From contig NC_044554.1 of NCBI RefSeq assembly GCF_007565055.1, positions 13,245,921-13,309,920 of the forward strand: DNA of 64,000 nucleotides, written 5' to 3'. The position numbers were made by a program, and so were the translations under genes. How positions within the stretch are numbered: position 1 is the first letter of the stretch; the number at the start of each line of letters is the position of its first letter. This document shows positions 43,205 through 54,876 of the stretch, in pieces. The notes beneath the pieces were generated by a model, which did not search any database, was not told the origin of the DNA, and saw nothing but the letters and a program-made list of their open reading frames with translations. Source of the DNA: Rhinopithecus roxellana (taxonomy: Eukaryota; Chordata; Mammalia; Primates; Cercopithecidae).

Positions 43205-43395
43205 GCAGTCTTGTAGCTCACTCATTTTGATTTTCATAACAACTAAGTAAGGTACACTGGCGGATACTGGTTTCACAGATCTGGAAGTTCAAAGAAATTC
43301 AGTGATTTGCCTGAGGCCACGCAAGTGATAGGGGCGGAACTGGGACTAGAAGTCAGGATTCCTGACTCCCCACAACTGCATTTTCACAGACAGAG
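43205..43395 (-). mobile_element. MIR SINE
   Basis: 'ctcactcattttgattttcataacaactaagtaaggtacactggc', 'ggaagttcaaagaaattcagtgatttgcctgaggccacgcaagtgataggggcggaactgggactagaagtcagg' in antisense orientation. Confidence 0.88.
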
Positions 43396-44009
43396 ACCCC
43401 AGAGGGGAAAAAAGCTCACAGAGCAGCAAAAAAATGCACCCAGTACAGGAGACAATTTTACTTTCATGAAACTTCCAGCATTTACAGTTTCTAATTCTAG
43501 ATTTACATACAACGAATACATCCTCTAGCTGTGTCGTATCTTCCTTACACAGGACCCAAGCTTTCTGCAATAACTATTTGAAAACTAGTCTTACGATTTT
43601 AACTCTGAAGGAAGATTACTCGTCTTCTTGTAGGTTCTGGTCTACCCTTTCATTTCTTGGCCAAAAGATTCTATCAGAACAAAAGTTATGGTCATGTCAG
43701 CAGACGCTGGGAGTAAATATCTTCAGCATTCTGATTAGTTGCAATAGGTAGTAAGGGAACTGTGCAGACCCAAAACTCCAAGTATGTGTTTCATGTATGT
43801 AAACCTACTCATGATGGGTTTTGACTGAAAGCTAAGCATTGATGTCCTTGCCACCAAAGCTTAGAGTCGCTTATTAGTATTCTGAGAGCTGGAGTACAGG
43901 CACAGATACAACTTGATCCTGTTAACATCTCTCATTCCCAGGCCACAGATAAATTTGTTGAATAGGAAGTTGAGAGAAAGCGATCTGGAGAGAGAATTGT
44001 ATGCAAGTG
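43396..44009. other. unassigned sequence
   Basis: No recognisable repeat, exon or RNA gene. Confidence 0.35.
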
Positions 44010-44235
44010 GCTCAAGTGACCTGGCAATTTGGGAGTCCCTTGCAACCTTGCTATGACTTCCTACCTCTGTTTGCCCATCTATGGAATGGGTATGGTGGTT
44101 ATACACCAAGATTATTATTAGAAATGATAAATTTGAAAATGCCTTGGCATGTAAATTGTGCTATAATTATACCTCACTGCCCTTGGCATGTAAATTGTGC
44201 TATAATTATACCTCACTGCCACATGGAAAATAGGC
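44010..44235 (+). mobile_element. MIR SINE carrying an internal duplication
   Basis: 'gtgacctggcaatttgggagtcccttgcaacc', 'ctacctctgtttgcccatctatggaatggg' and the tail 'gaaaatgccttggcatgtaaattgtgctataattat' follow MIR order. The tail is duplicated (see 44142-44219). Confidence 0.6.
44142..44219 (+). repeat. perfect 39-bp tandem duplication
   Basis: The unit begins ccttggcatgtaaattgtg and ends cctcactgc. Copies at 44142-44180 and 44181-44219 are identical and directly adjacent. The lack of differences implies a recent origin. Confidence 0.97.
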
Positions 44236-44659
44236 ATTTTTAGCTGAAATGTGTAATGAGGTTAGGCAGGGAACATCAGTTGGTGGCAGGAAGAGTGTTT
44301 CCAGAGACAAGAGGTGTGAGGAGAGGGGGTCAGATGCTCACTAAGGAGAACAGAGAGACCATCTACGAAGCGGCCTTGGGCATCACGATGGAATGTTCAA
44401 AACAAGCATAAAATGAACGTTTGGACATCTGGCCTGAATTTAGAAACAGATTAGGGGCTTGGAGATGAGCCTGTCTTCTCAGACTGCAGGCTCTGCACTC
44501 CAGCCCTGAGTACCAACCGAATTCCAGAGAGATGGACTGGAGAAGGAGGAAGGCCTGAGCAAGCCATTGCCCACATGGGCTGCAGCCGCTGGGTTTCAAG
44601 GAGCTTTCTGTCAGAGAGGCAGCAGAAAGGTTCTGAAAGAGCCAGATCCCAGAAAAGAG
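44236..44659. other. unassigned sequence
   Basis: No recognisable repeat or exon. Confidence 0.35.
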
Positions 44660-44830
44660 CTATCTGGGCTTGACCTTAGCTCTGCTATTCACTGGCTGTA
44701 TGACCTTCAGCCAGTCCTCATCTCTCTGTGCCTCAATTTCATCAACCTCAAAATGGGGGTAATAATAGTACCTGTCTCAGAGGTTGTCAAGAGGATAAAA
44801 TAAGTAAATAGGACTGCAATGTGTAGGAGA
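44660..44830 (+). mobile_element. MIR SINE
   Basis: 'gaccttagctctgctattcactggctgtatgaccttcagccagtcctcatctctctgtgcctcaatttcatcaacctcaaaatgggggtaataatagtacctgtctcagaggttgtcaagaggataaaata'. Confidence 0.93.
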
Positions 44831-46521
44831 ACACAAGGCATCTATACACTTAAACACAGCGAGGCACTTCTCTGGCCTTGTGAATTTCAGCACATGGCAG
44901 AGAAGAAACACAAGCTGGGCTGGCTGAGGAAAGCTCGCCTCCAGAGGACTGAGTGGGTTAACCTTGAATTACCTAGTCATTCCCAGAGAGGACGCATGGC
45001 GGGAGAGAAGCAGCAAGGCTCGTAGCTGGATGGATACATGGCCTTGGCTGAACCACTGGCTGGCGAGTATAGGGGCTTATGTAGGGCTGGGTTTTGCTCG
45101 GGTGGACCCTCTTGAAACTCCCAGTGGGCCTCCCTCCTAACCCCAGGAAAGCTAGAATCTTGGGGGCTTCTGTATCCCCAGAAGCAGATTCCAGTGGCCA
45201 GTGTCCTGGAAATTGTTGTCCACTTATCTCACTTGTATCAGTCTTTTCTAGGGTCATTTACTGACACTATGCTTTCTCTACTCTGGAGTCATTCCCCTGC
45301 AAAATCATCCCCCTGTTATCTGTCTGCCTCAACACGGGAAAAATCCCTGTCATCTGGAACCCTTGCTTCCTGCCCGCCGTCCTGCCTCACTGCAGTGTGT
45401 GGGCAGATTTGCTCTCTGCTGCACACGTCTTCAGAAAGACTGAATTTCAGGCTTTCAGAGCAAGCGTCTTTGAATCCACTGGTGAAAGGAGACAGCAGTC
45501 ATCTGCTGGTTGGTGTTTGCCAAAATGTGGCCTTAGAATGGGATGAAGTGATGGCTCCTGGCACGGAAGCTGGTTCCCCCTAGGTGTACATCCAGCCTGA
45601 ACAGCTCCTTTAAAACCAGAAGCAATTTGTCATCTTTTGATTCTCTTCCAGCACTGTCCCTGTCACAGGTAGATAAATGAGGCAGCATATGGGTGTCCAA
45701 ACGCAGGATCGTCTAATCCCAGCGGTTTCCCATGGAGCCGTCACTTCTCGAGGGTGGAGAGCACAGTGGGGTGGTCCCTGGCTTCGGGATTGTAACCATA
45801 AGCATATTTTTTCATCGCATGTCCCATTTATATGCATGAAATGCTTTCTCAGAATCTCCCAGCTTCTGTGTCATTGATAGGTGCATTTCTCATTTCAAAA
45901 TCCTGAAATGAATCATACATTTGTGAGCTCAACATCTCATGTCTGTAGTTCCACAGAATGCTACTAATCAAATCAATGTCTCAGCACAAGCCAACAAGCA
46001 TCCCTGACTTAAAAACAGATGGAAGTTGAACTTTTTGTTCTAAAAAGACTTGATTACAGAAAGTCAGTGGGAAAGGTGCATACATTTCAGTTTCCTTCGA
46101 GTTGCATGCACTGCAAGTGGCTTGAGAGATGCATTCAGGGTTTTCTACGCAGCCCACGTGGACTCTGAATTTGTTGCTTACATATAAATAAAGCCACCAG
46201 GTTATGCCCAAGGATGCAATAGGTAGAAGAGGGCTCCTGATCTAGTTGCCAAAACATGGTTGACCTGTGATTCCTTTGTAAATGAAGGATAAGCCTGTGT
46301 GGCGAATGAGCTCAGCCCCTGGGCACACCTCCTGCCTATGCCAAAGGGTTGAGTGTGTTTCTAGTCTGGGCCAGACAGTTTTGATTTCTTCTGTGGCCAT
46401 AGGTCACATTCTTCAACCCCACAGCTGCCAGATTTAACTAGACATCCTTGGTCACAAGGGCCCAGGCTTGACTGGATCAGTTTAAGTTCATCCCAAATAC
46501 AGGAAAGTCATCTACTCTGAT
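44831..46521. other. unassigned sequence
   Basis: About 1.7 kb without recognisable repeats, exon or RNA gene. A 129-codon ORF at 45194-45583 (+) shows no family resemblance. Confidence 0.35.
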
Positions 46522-46577
46522 AGTGAGTCCATGAGCATCTTTGAGACCCAGTGAGTCCATGAGCATCTTTGAGACAC
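46522..46577 (+). repeat. 28-bp tandem duplication
   Basis: The unit begins agtgagtccatgagcatctt and ends tgagaccc. Copies at 46522-46549 and 46550-46577 agree except in the last two or three bases. Confidence 0.95.
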
Positions 46578-46894
46578 TCTGAGAAAGGAGAAAATGTGGA
46601 GCATCTTCTCCAAGCAGGATCTGTTGAGCATGGATCAGATTCTTACACAGGCTACTAATGCTGGTGACCATAAGAAGCTGATAGCCAGCTCTTCATTATC
46701 TATGGTATTGAAGGAGAAATCTAGCATGAACTTTAAAATTTCAAAATAAGTCCCACAGTTTAGGCTTTAGCCAGGGATTTCATACTAGAAACCTTTTAGG
46801 GGAGAGTAGTATTTCCTTTTATGTTTTCCCAATTAATCAATAGTTTAATGAGCAGCAAAATGACCCAAAGGGGATGAGAGACAGCACAGGAGGA
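46578..46894. other. unassigned sequence
   Basis: No recognisable repeat or exon. Confidence 0.35.
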
Positions 46895-47100
46895 TCATTT
46901 GCCTGGGGTTAAGAGATGAGTCTGGGTTCCTGTTTCTGCCTCTTTCAGACTCTGTTCATCTACAGACTGTATGTGTTTGCTACATCTGCTTTGTAGGATC
47001 AGCATCTACTTTGTAGGATCAGGGAAGGATCAAATGAGTTAATGAATACAGAAATATTCCAAGCCCAGCACACAATACATATGAGCTGTTATGACTTATT
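46895..47100 (+). mobile_element. MIR SINE with internal duplication
   Basis: 'gggttaagagatgagtctgggttcctgtttctgcctctttcagactctg' and 'ggatcaaatgagttaatgaatacagaaatattccaagcccagcacacaatac' follow MIR order. A 20-bp unit is duplicated inside it. Confidence 0.7.
46983..47022 (+). repeat. 20-bp tandem duplication
   Basis: catctgctttgtaggatcag then catctactttgtaggatcag, one mismatch, directly adjacent. Confidence 0.95.
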
Positions 47101-47399
47101 TAGGGTTGTTTTGTTTTGTTTTGTTTTGTTTTTTCTGACCCAGGCTGGAGCGCAGTGGCACCACCTCTGCTCACTGCAACATCCACCTCCTGAGTTTAAG
47201 CAATTCTCGTGCCTCACCCTCCTGAGTAGCTGGGATTACAGGCATGCACCACCATGCCTGGCTAATTTTTGTATTTTTAGTAGAGATGCGGTTTCACCAT
47301 GTTGGCCAGGCTGGTCTCGAACTCCTAACCTCAAGTGATCACCTGCCTCAGCCTCTCAAAGTGCTGGGATTACAGGTGTGAGCCATCACGCCCGGCCTA
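47101..47399 (-). mobile_element. AluS-type SINE
   Basis: (TTTTG)n tail then 'gacccaggctggagcgcag' to 'gtgagccatcacgcccggcct'. gacttatt flanks it at 47093-47100 and 47400-47407 (first base a in the second copy context). Confidence 0.93.
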
Positions 47400-47769
47400 G
47401 ACTTATTGTAAGAGAAGGTGGCGAGAACTCCTACTTCAAGGAAGATGGTAACACTGAATAGTTTGTTCATTAAGACAGACAGATACCTAAGTGAATCTTT
47501 GAAATAATCCTGCATTTCATTCATGGTGGAATCTCATAATCTTTTTTTTTTTAAGTCTAAAAGCCTGAGCCAGCTGTACATGATATATTAAACCCACACA
47601 TTTACTTACTTTAGAAAGGTTACTATTTTGAGAGTATGATTGTTCCTGGAAAAAAAAAAATTTTTTTTGATGTGCCTCCTGTCCATTGAAAAGTTACATA
47701 TAAAGAATAATTTCCATTCCTTGGATTATGTCTTCAGATTCCTGCATTCTTTTCAAGCTTTGTAATAAA
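47400..47769. other. unassigned AT-rich sequence
   Basis: Contains T10 and A10/T8 runs (47541, 47650-47669). No family recognised. Confidence 0.35.
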
Positions 47770-47905
47770 GCAAGGGAAGGGAGTATTGTGAACTCCTTGA
47801 GGAAGACATTCCCTGTCATTCCTCCACATTGCCCCAGAGTTCACCATGTCTGACAAATAGTGGGTATTCAATCAATAGCTTATGGCTGAATGAATGATTT
47901 AGATG
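47770..47905 (+). mobile_element. L2 LINE tail
   Basis: 'gtattgtgaactccttgaggaagacattccctgtc' and 'gttcaccatgtctgacaaatagtgggtattcaatcaatagcttatggctgaatgaatga' form the L2 3' end. Confidence 0.75.
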
Positions 47906-47924
47906 TTTAATCCTATAAGTCAGT

Positions 47925-48107
47925 GATACACAACTTGTGGTCATGTGTCAGAATCCCCTGGATGGCTTGTTAAAATCAATTGCAGCTCCCCCACCCCAAG
48001 TTTCTGATTCAGTAGCTCCGGGTTGGGGCCCCAGAATGTGCATTCCTAGCAGGTCCCCAGATGATGCTGTTGGCCCTGGTACTATACTTTGAGAACCACT
48101 GCTTTGG
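47925..48107. mobile_element. MER5A-type hAT MITE
   Basis: 'gtgtcagaatcccctggatggcttgttaaaa', 'accccaagtttctgattcagtagctccgggttggggccccagaatgtgcattcctagcaggtccccagatgatgctg', 'actttgagaaccactg'. About 183 bp, close to full length, with the expected cactg terminus. Confidence 0.92.
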
Positions 48108-48300
48108 GGTCCACTCCACTGCTTAGGTCCATTGTGTGTGTGTGTGTGGTTTTTTTAATCTTTGCCAAGCCTTCTAGAAAATTGACATCTATCTATGTCT
48201 GACTTTGCTCCATTAAACTGAGATTAATTTTGTAAAAATTACTAAGATTTGACCAGATGGAAAAGGTATCTGGATTTTTTTGCTTTTAGTTAAAAACTAT

Positions 48301-48601
48301 GGCCAGGCACCATGGCTCATGCCTGTAATCTCAGCAATTTGGAAGGCCAAGGCGGGTAGATCACTTGAGGTCAAGAGTTCAAGACCAGCCTGGCCAACAT
48401 GGTGAAACCCCATCTCTACTGAAAATATAAAAATTAGCCGGGCATGGTGGCGGGCGCCTGTAATCCCAGCTCCTCAGGAGGCTGGGGCAGGAGAATCACT
48501 TGAACCCGGGAGGTGGAGGTTGCAGTGAACCGAGAACATGCCATTGCATTCGAATCTGGGTGACAGAGCGAGATTCCGTCTCAAAAAAAGCAAACAAACA
48601 A
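48301..48601 (+). mobile_element. AluS-type SINE
   Basis: From ggccaggcaccatggctcatgc to 'gagattccgtctcaaaaaaag' and a CAAA tail. aaaaacta flanks both sides (about 48292 and 48602). Confidence 0.94.
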
Positions 48602-48605
48602 AAAA

Positions 48606-49264
48606 ACTAAATTTTGCCCTGTGTATAATTATGAAAGAAGTGACTATCAGATTGCCACCTCCTGCATGGGTGTCTATGCTAGCAGGACACAGCTGGTTGG
48701 GGTGAAGTATAGTGGCCCACCTTGCAGCATTTAAGCCAGATAGCATCTTCATCCAGTTTTGGGATTCCCACCTAGAGTCAAATGCACTTAATGGCAAAGC
48801 TGAAACGAGACATGACCTTTTGCAGAAATTGCAGATGAGCAAAAAGGGCACAGGAGATGAGCATATGATACAAAGGGGAACACGATGTTTGCAAAGTCTT
48901 CTCATGCTGGCTGTGGGCCTGGCTGAAGTTATTATGCCCACAGGTTTAGAAACAAGAGGTAGCCTCATAGCCTGAGGAAGACTGCTGTCTGCAAAAAGTC
49001 ATTCTCCTAATGCCAGATGTCATTCTGGATGGCAGGCAAGAGTGGAATTGCAAACCCAGGTCTTGGGGAGCTCCTCCCTCCTCCATTCCCCCTTCTTGGG
49101 AAAGAGTCCTTGAGACTGTGAGGACTGAGTGGACACAGAGGGACGGGTCAGTGGAGGGGGCAACAGGGATACCAGACATCCCAAGAGAGAAGAGATGAAA
49201 ATAGAACCTAAGAAGGGAATTGAAGGGGAGAAGAAGACGAGAGCCTTACCCTAAAGTAGGAAGA
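48606..49264. other. unassigned sequence
   Basis: No recognisable repeat, exon or RNA gene. Confidence 0.35.
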
Positions 49265-49790
49265 GTGTGTTAATAACCTGTTGCTGCATAACAAATGACT
49301 CCAGCGTTAGCAGCTTAGAACAAATCTGTGTTGTCTTGCACAGTTTCCATGGGCCAGGGATCTGGGAGTGGCTCAGCTGTGTGGTTCTGCTCAGTCTCTC
49401 ATGAGGCTGTAGTCAAGCTTTCATCTGAAGGCTTAACTGGAGTTGGAGGGCCCACTCCTAAGATGACTCCCTCACATGGCTGTTGACTGTATGCCTCAGT
49501 TCCTGGTGCTCAGTACCTTAGGCCTCTCCACAGCCCTGCTCACAGCATAGCAGTTGACTTCCCTGAGAGCCAACAACCCAACAGAGGGAAGGAGAAAGTC
49601 AAAATGCCTTTTATGGCCTAGTCTCAGAAGGGACATGCTGTTACATCCACTCTATTCTGTTCATCAGAAATCAGTCTCTAAGTCCAGCCCACATACTACA
49701 GGAAGGGAATTGGGCTCCACCTTTGGAAGGGAAGAATGTCACCACAGTGACACTCTTGCCAGGCTCAGAAAAGCACAAGAATCATTGACA
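49265..49790 (-). mobile_element. ancient LTR-type repeat (MaLR-like), minus orientation
   Basis: 'aacctgttgctgcataacaaatgactccagcgttagcagcttagaacaa', 'ggccagggatctgggagtggctcagctgtgtggttctgctcagtctctcatgaggctgtagtcaag', 'agtctcagaagggacatgctgttac', 'gtctctaagtccagcccaca'. Same family as 2990-3470 and better preserved. Confidence 0.7.
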
Positions 49791-51309
49791 GGGCCTTTGG
49801 TGTAAAGATGAGGAGGGCTGCAGCCATTGGGGCCTAGGGGTGCAGCCTGATTGGGCTCAAGAAAGATGGTTGGGTAGAGGAAGGGGCATTAGAAACTCTC
49901 CATGGGCTTGGAGCCTACCATCCAATAGGAGTTGTGCAGGCCCCTTCTCTCTTTCAAGCTAAGGAGTGACTTTGCTTAGAAAAGCAAAGCCACCTGTGAG
50001 TCCCAAGACTCAGATTTGGTTCCAGAGAAGAGAAGGACAGGGCTCGAGGCTTAGACCCAAGCCTGTGCTGGAGAAAGAGCAGTACACAGCACTGTGCATC
50101 TCCTTCTAGGTTGTCCACCCTGCCAGGTGCCCAGTAGGAAAAGAACAGGGATTGAAGGCAGAAGGGATGTCAAGGAATAAAGAGAAGCTGCTGGGCTGTG
50201 ATTCTCAGGAAAGGCATTGGGAGGGGGTGTTAAACAGGAGGTGGAGGAACTCCACTATTTTTTATTAAAATCCCACTCAGGATGATAGCTCAGTCCTGCC
50301 AGTAATGACAGCAGTCAGCCCTTCGTGGCTACCGCTCCTGGGTTGCACAGAGTCCCTCCCATGGGGTGGTTGTTTGTTTTGGCCACCCTGGCTCCATAAA
50401 TGGATTCCATGTAGCAGTCTTCTTTTGAGAATGCAGAGCCATTGGGGTCATATTGTACTGTGTCTGTTCTTATCTCCCCTATCATCCCCAGGGAATAAGC
50501 TAATCAAACCTACTGATGATTTTACACTGAAAAGGAGATAGCTAATAACTTGGGTGACAAGTATTAGAATACAATGTGATGTGGATAAATTGGGTCCATG
50601 TATTAAGAGCTATAAAATGAGATTCTATCAAGGCATGAATAATGGTGCCCATGAAAAGGATTAATCAAATACCCCATTAAAAAGGTATAGGAATTCTGGT
50701 CAGACAGCCCTTGTTTAATTGCACGCCTGCCCCCACCCCACCCCCACTCCATTCCCCCTGAAACTACTTTCTACTAGGAGAAATATGGAAAAGAGTTTAG
50801 AGGAAGTAATGGAAAAATTGGGACATACATTTTGGTAGAACAAGATCATGAAGACACATTTAAGCAACCAGTGTTTAATTTAGGGGGAAACATGGCAATT
50901 GTCATGAGTAATCATTTACAAATATAATTTCCAAAGGAGCCGTGTTGATACCATTCAGCAAATGCCAACAAAGCATTTACTTTCCAAAGGGAGAAAGCAA
51001 GACAACAAGAGAAATGAAGGCATCTCCAGGAGTGGACCAGAGAGCAGCCAAGCCATAGAGAAGCATCAGGTGTGAGAATGGCAAGCACAGAAGAGGCGTA
51101 CAACTTCTGAAAGATCTCAGAGGACTGGCATTGTCTGGAGAAGGCTTCCTGGGAGAGGAGACTCCAGCAGAGCCCTGAAGTGTGGACAAGCTTCCATTCA
51201 CTGCAAATTCGTGAGCACACTCTGGTGTCAGGATCTAGTAAGAAAATGGGCTTGAGCAGAGCAGGGGGTACCTGTGGGGTTCTTCTCTTCATTTTCACCA
51301 CCACAACAC
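49791..51309. other. unassigned sequence
   Basis: About 1.5 kb without a recognised repeat or exon. The reverse-strand ORF of 130 codons at 50912-51304 has no family resemblance. Confidence 0.35.
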
Positions 51310-51925
51310 TGGTCTAAGCTACCATCAGTTCCCACCTGGACAACTGCAAAAGCCTTCCAGCTGTTCCTGCTTCCACTCTTGCTCCTCTACAATTCATTCT
51401 GCACACAGAAGTCAGAATCAAAATCAAAGTTCATCATGTCATTCTCTTGACTTGTGGCTTCCCATTGCTCTTAAACTAAAAGTAGAAATCATTATCCTGG
51501 CTACAAAGTCTTGTGTGGTCTGGGCCACATCCTGTGCCAGGCTCCCTTTCATTGTCTATATTCCAGTCAAGCTGGCCTTCAAAATTTCAGCACATTGAGT
51601 CTTTCTGCCACAGGGCCTTTTGCACATACATGCTTTTCCCTCTGTACATGTGATTTTCTTTCATCCTCTCTTTCCAAAGCTAACTCCGACTCATCCTTCA
51701 GACTGCATCTTAATGATTACTTCCTTCTGGAAGACTCTCCTAATTTTCACAACTAGATTAGCTCTCCCTCATATGTTGAAAACAAGTATTTCTTGTGTGA
51801 ACATATATGTTTAACGTCTGCCTTCCCAACTCAGCCACAAGCTCGATGAGGGTGGGGACTCAGTCTTTGCATCTCTCGGAGCCTAGCATAGTCTCAGTAA
51901 ATATGTGATAGCTGGAGCGTGACAT
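51310..51925 (+). mobile_element. L2 LINE 3' end, long copy
   Basis: 'cttgtggcttcccattgctcttaaactaaaagtagaaatc', 'ggctacaaagtcttgtgtggtctgggcc', 'ggccttttgcacatacatgcttttccctctgtac', 'gactcatccttcagactgcatctt', then 'gctcgatgagggtggggactcagtctttgc...gcctagcatagtctcagtaaatatgtg'. One of the best L2 copies here. Confidence 0.9.
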
Positions 51926-52009
51926 TTCATTAGGAACAGTGAGGCTTGTTGAGAAATTATACCTCACCAGTATATAGGAGAGTACCATTATGAATTCTTA
52001 ATGGGATGA

Positions 52010-52205
52010 AAACCTGAATTCATGTCTAGACCCTGCCACCTGCTGGCTGTGCTGTTTTAAATCAATTGCAGATCCTCTCAGAGCCTGCTTCCTCATATAT
52101 AAAATAATGGGGATCCTAACAGCCCTCTCATATGGTTGTAGCAGGAATTTAATTACATAATATATGGAAAAGCATTTTTAACTGTAAAACCAGACATAAA
52201 TATCG
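52010..52205 (+). mobile_element. MIR SINE
   Basis: 'aaaacctgaattcatgtctagaccctgccacctgctggctgtgctg', 'gagcctgcttcctcatatataaaataatggggatcctaacagc', 'ggttgtagcaggaatttaattacataatatatggaaaagca'. Confidence 0.82.
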
Positions 52206-52272
52206 TTTGTCATTTTTCCCAGTGCATGGCACACTGGGTCATTAAACATCTATTGGATGGATGGATGGATGG
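52206..52272 (+). mobile_element. L2-type tail ending in a (GGAT)n repeat
   Basis: 'cagtgcatggcacactgggtcattaaacatctattggatggatggatggatgg' has the form of an L2/MIR 3' end with its terminal short tandem repeat. Confidence 0.55.
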
Positions 52273-54079
52273 ACAGACAGATTAACAGTTAGAGGGCCCG
52301 TATGAGTGACAGAGGAGAAGTTGGCATATGGAAAGCATGATGGAAGCCAAAATAAGGAGAGACTTCCCAGATATAGGACGAGGCTTGTTGATTCATCCAC
52401 AGTGTCACATGCAGTAGAGCAGGCAAGAGAATGAGGGAGGAAAATCATTTAACCTGGGTGGAAGGAAATCACTGCTGACCTCTGGCCGATTCCTCCTCAG
52501 CCTTTTCTTGTTATCTGGGCTTTCAATGACATGCCTTAATTGTAACTTAATCACTTTACTGATTTCTATCTTGGGTAGGGAGGTGGGGGAATCAAATTGA
52601 TTTGCACATACGGCAAAATTGGTAAGATTACTCCAGCTGCTGCCAGCAGGTACTGACAAGTGAAGAACTGAACGTCAGAGAATAAGAAAATATACTAAAC
52701 ATTTATTTTAATAAGGCCTAGAAACCTTAGTTATTTAATAAATTGCCATGGATAATTGGTTTCAGTTTCAAGAGTTGTTTCATCTTTAACTCCCTGTGTT
52801 CCAGAAGGAATCGTGCTGGATGTGTAGACAGAGCGTTGTGGTTTGAGACCCATCTGATCTATCACACATCTCTCTGAGCCTTTTCCTGTCTCTCTGATCA
52901 CACCCTACTTCCTGCCACCACTCCCAGCATCCACCTCGGATAGGTCACTCTGACACACACACACACACACGCACACACGCACACGTGCGCACTCGCGCTT
53001 ATTCACTATCCAAGCTGCTAGTCTTTTTATTGGCTCCTCCTCCGGTGAAGAGGTTTAAGCCTCACCTCACTGCTGGGCCCTGATCCAGCTGGTCTGTTTG
53101 TGTATGAACCTTGGGAGTGAGTGGCCCAAGCTGGACCTGAGCCCAGCATTTATCATCTCGGCGCTGACTCCCACAGAAGAAGGAAGACATAATGAATAAA
53201 TGAAACCCCATGACTATTTCAACATTCATCAGCCCAGTACTCCAAACCTGGCTGATAAAATTGGCTACCTGGATTAAAAAAAAAAAAAAAGAAGTAAGAA
53301 AAGTAAGAATAAACTAGAAAAAAAGGCCACTAAATAATATTTTTATATGATTTAGTATATTTGTTATATATTTAACATTTTCTGTGTAGTAGTTGGTGAT
53401 GTGTTACATGGGTTTATGGGGAAAGGAGGCAGCATGCAAGAAAATTTTAAAATGGTTCAAAGAAAGGATTTGAAGCCTTATCACCCCCTGCTGCCCCACA
53501 GACCCCCTTCAGCTGGATGGCTCAGGATGTAAAGACAGAATTGTGCCTGTCTCCATTCTCTTCCCTGTACCTCCCAAATCAAGGACCTTTTTTACTGTCC
53601 TGTGTTCAGATGTGGAGTGTCATCGGCAGAGTGGATTCCTATGAACTGATACACATTGTTTGCTAAGAAAGAAGGCTAAGGCCCTGGTCTATCTACAGAT
53701 GGCACAGTCCTGGGAAGAACCACCACATTCTACCCTGGGCAGTGTAGGGAGGTACAGAGTAAAGACTTCACACACCCACCTGTGTTCTGTGGTAGACCCT
53801 CGTGGAAAAACTGGGTGGTCACCAGGGAGACCTAGGCATAGGCAGGGAAGGGCCCCCTTTCAGAGTGGCATGGCAGGGGGCCACAGAGCCAGAACCTGTC
53901 ACCACTGATCTGTCCTCCACTGGACTACCAAAGGGGCAAACCCCAAAGCTCTTGAGTCCTTCCAGTGTCCAGAAACGTGAGGCTAAAATCTCCTGCTTCA
54001 CACTGAAGAGTGTGAAGGTGCAGAGCCGGACTGGGAGCAAGGTTCACTGCTCAGCCAGCCTTGTCTAGCTCCTGCTCTG
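52273..54079. other. unassigned sequence, with a purine-pyrimidine tract
   Basis: No exon or family recognised apart from the CA tract listed separately and an A15 run at 53276-53290. Confidence 0.35.
52953..52998 (+). repeat. (CA)n microsatellite with CG/GC steps, Z-DNA type
   Basis: From 52953 to 52992 purine and pyrimidine alternate without a break for 40 bases (acacac...gcacacacgcacacgtgcgcac), then 'tcgcgc'. Includes CG and GTGCGC steps that favour left-handed Z-DNA. Confidence 0.93.
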
Positions 54080-54200
54080 AGTGAGTGTAAATCTTCTCAT
54101 GTGTGGAAAATGGGTATAATCAGGCTACTCAGAGAGGTGGTATGAGGATTAAACATCATTATCCATGTAACATGCTTAGACTGAGCCCAGCCCAGGAGGA
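54080..54200 (+). mobile_element. MIR SINE fragment
   Basis: 'aaatcttctcatgtgtggaaaatgggtataatcaggctactcagagaggtggtatgaggattaaacatcattatccatgtaacatgcttagac' is the MIR 3' half. Confidence 0.82.
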
Positions 54201-54580
54201 GAAGTGAGCTGATGGAAGCATGGAAGGCCCTGATAGGTTTATTCCCCTTACGAACTTCTACTTTCCCTTCACATATCACTGCTGGGAGCCAGCCCAGCTT
54301 CCTCGCCAGGAATTTCATTCCACCATAGCTCTTAGAGGTCGAAGTGGGAAACCTCAAGAAGAAAGCAGTCCATGAGGGGTTTTGGAGCAGGGACTGGGAA
54401 GAGGGACAGGGATGGAAAAAAGGCTTAGGGAAGAACTGTGGAATTCCTAGTGATCCAGAGAGGGCCTAGAGGAAGAGCACCAGCCAGCTGGGAACACAAG
54501 TACTTAGCCTCAAAACAAAGCAACTGTGTCCCAGGGCTCAGGCAGGGTGAATTCCAAGGCGTATCAAATCTTTCAAAAAG
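54201..54580. other. unassigned sequence
   Basis: No recognisable repeat or exon. Confidence 0.35.
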
Positions 54581-54876
54581 GGCCAGGCATGGCGGCTCAC
54601 ACCTGTAATCCCAGTACTTTTGGAGGCCGAGGCAGGAGGATTGCTTGATCCCAAGAATTTGAGACCAGCCTGGGCAATATAGTGAGACCCTATCACTACA
54701 AAAATATGTAAAAATTAGCCAGGCGGGGTTATGCACACATGTAGCCCAAGCTACTTAGAGGGCTGAGGTGGGAGAATCGCTCCTTGAGCCCAGGAGATGG
54801 AGGGTGTAGTGAGCTGTGATCGCGCTACTGCACTCCAGTCTGGGTGACAGAGCGAGACCTGTCTAAAAAAAAAAAA
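54581..54876 (+). mobile_element. AluJ-type SINE
   Basis: From ggccaggcatggcggctcac to 'gacagagcgagacctgtctaaaaaaaaaaaa'. Old features: 'cctgggcaatatagtgagaccctatcactac' and 'tgtagtgagctgtgatcgcgctac'. Confidence 0.94.

Noticed and set aside
43033..47022. Short direct repeats considered as a CRISPR-like array
   Set aside because: The units differ in sequence and length and are directly adjacent pairs without spacers; these are independent tandem duplications in a primate genome.
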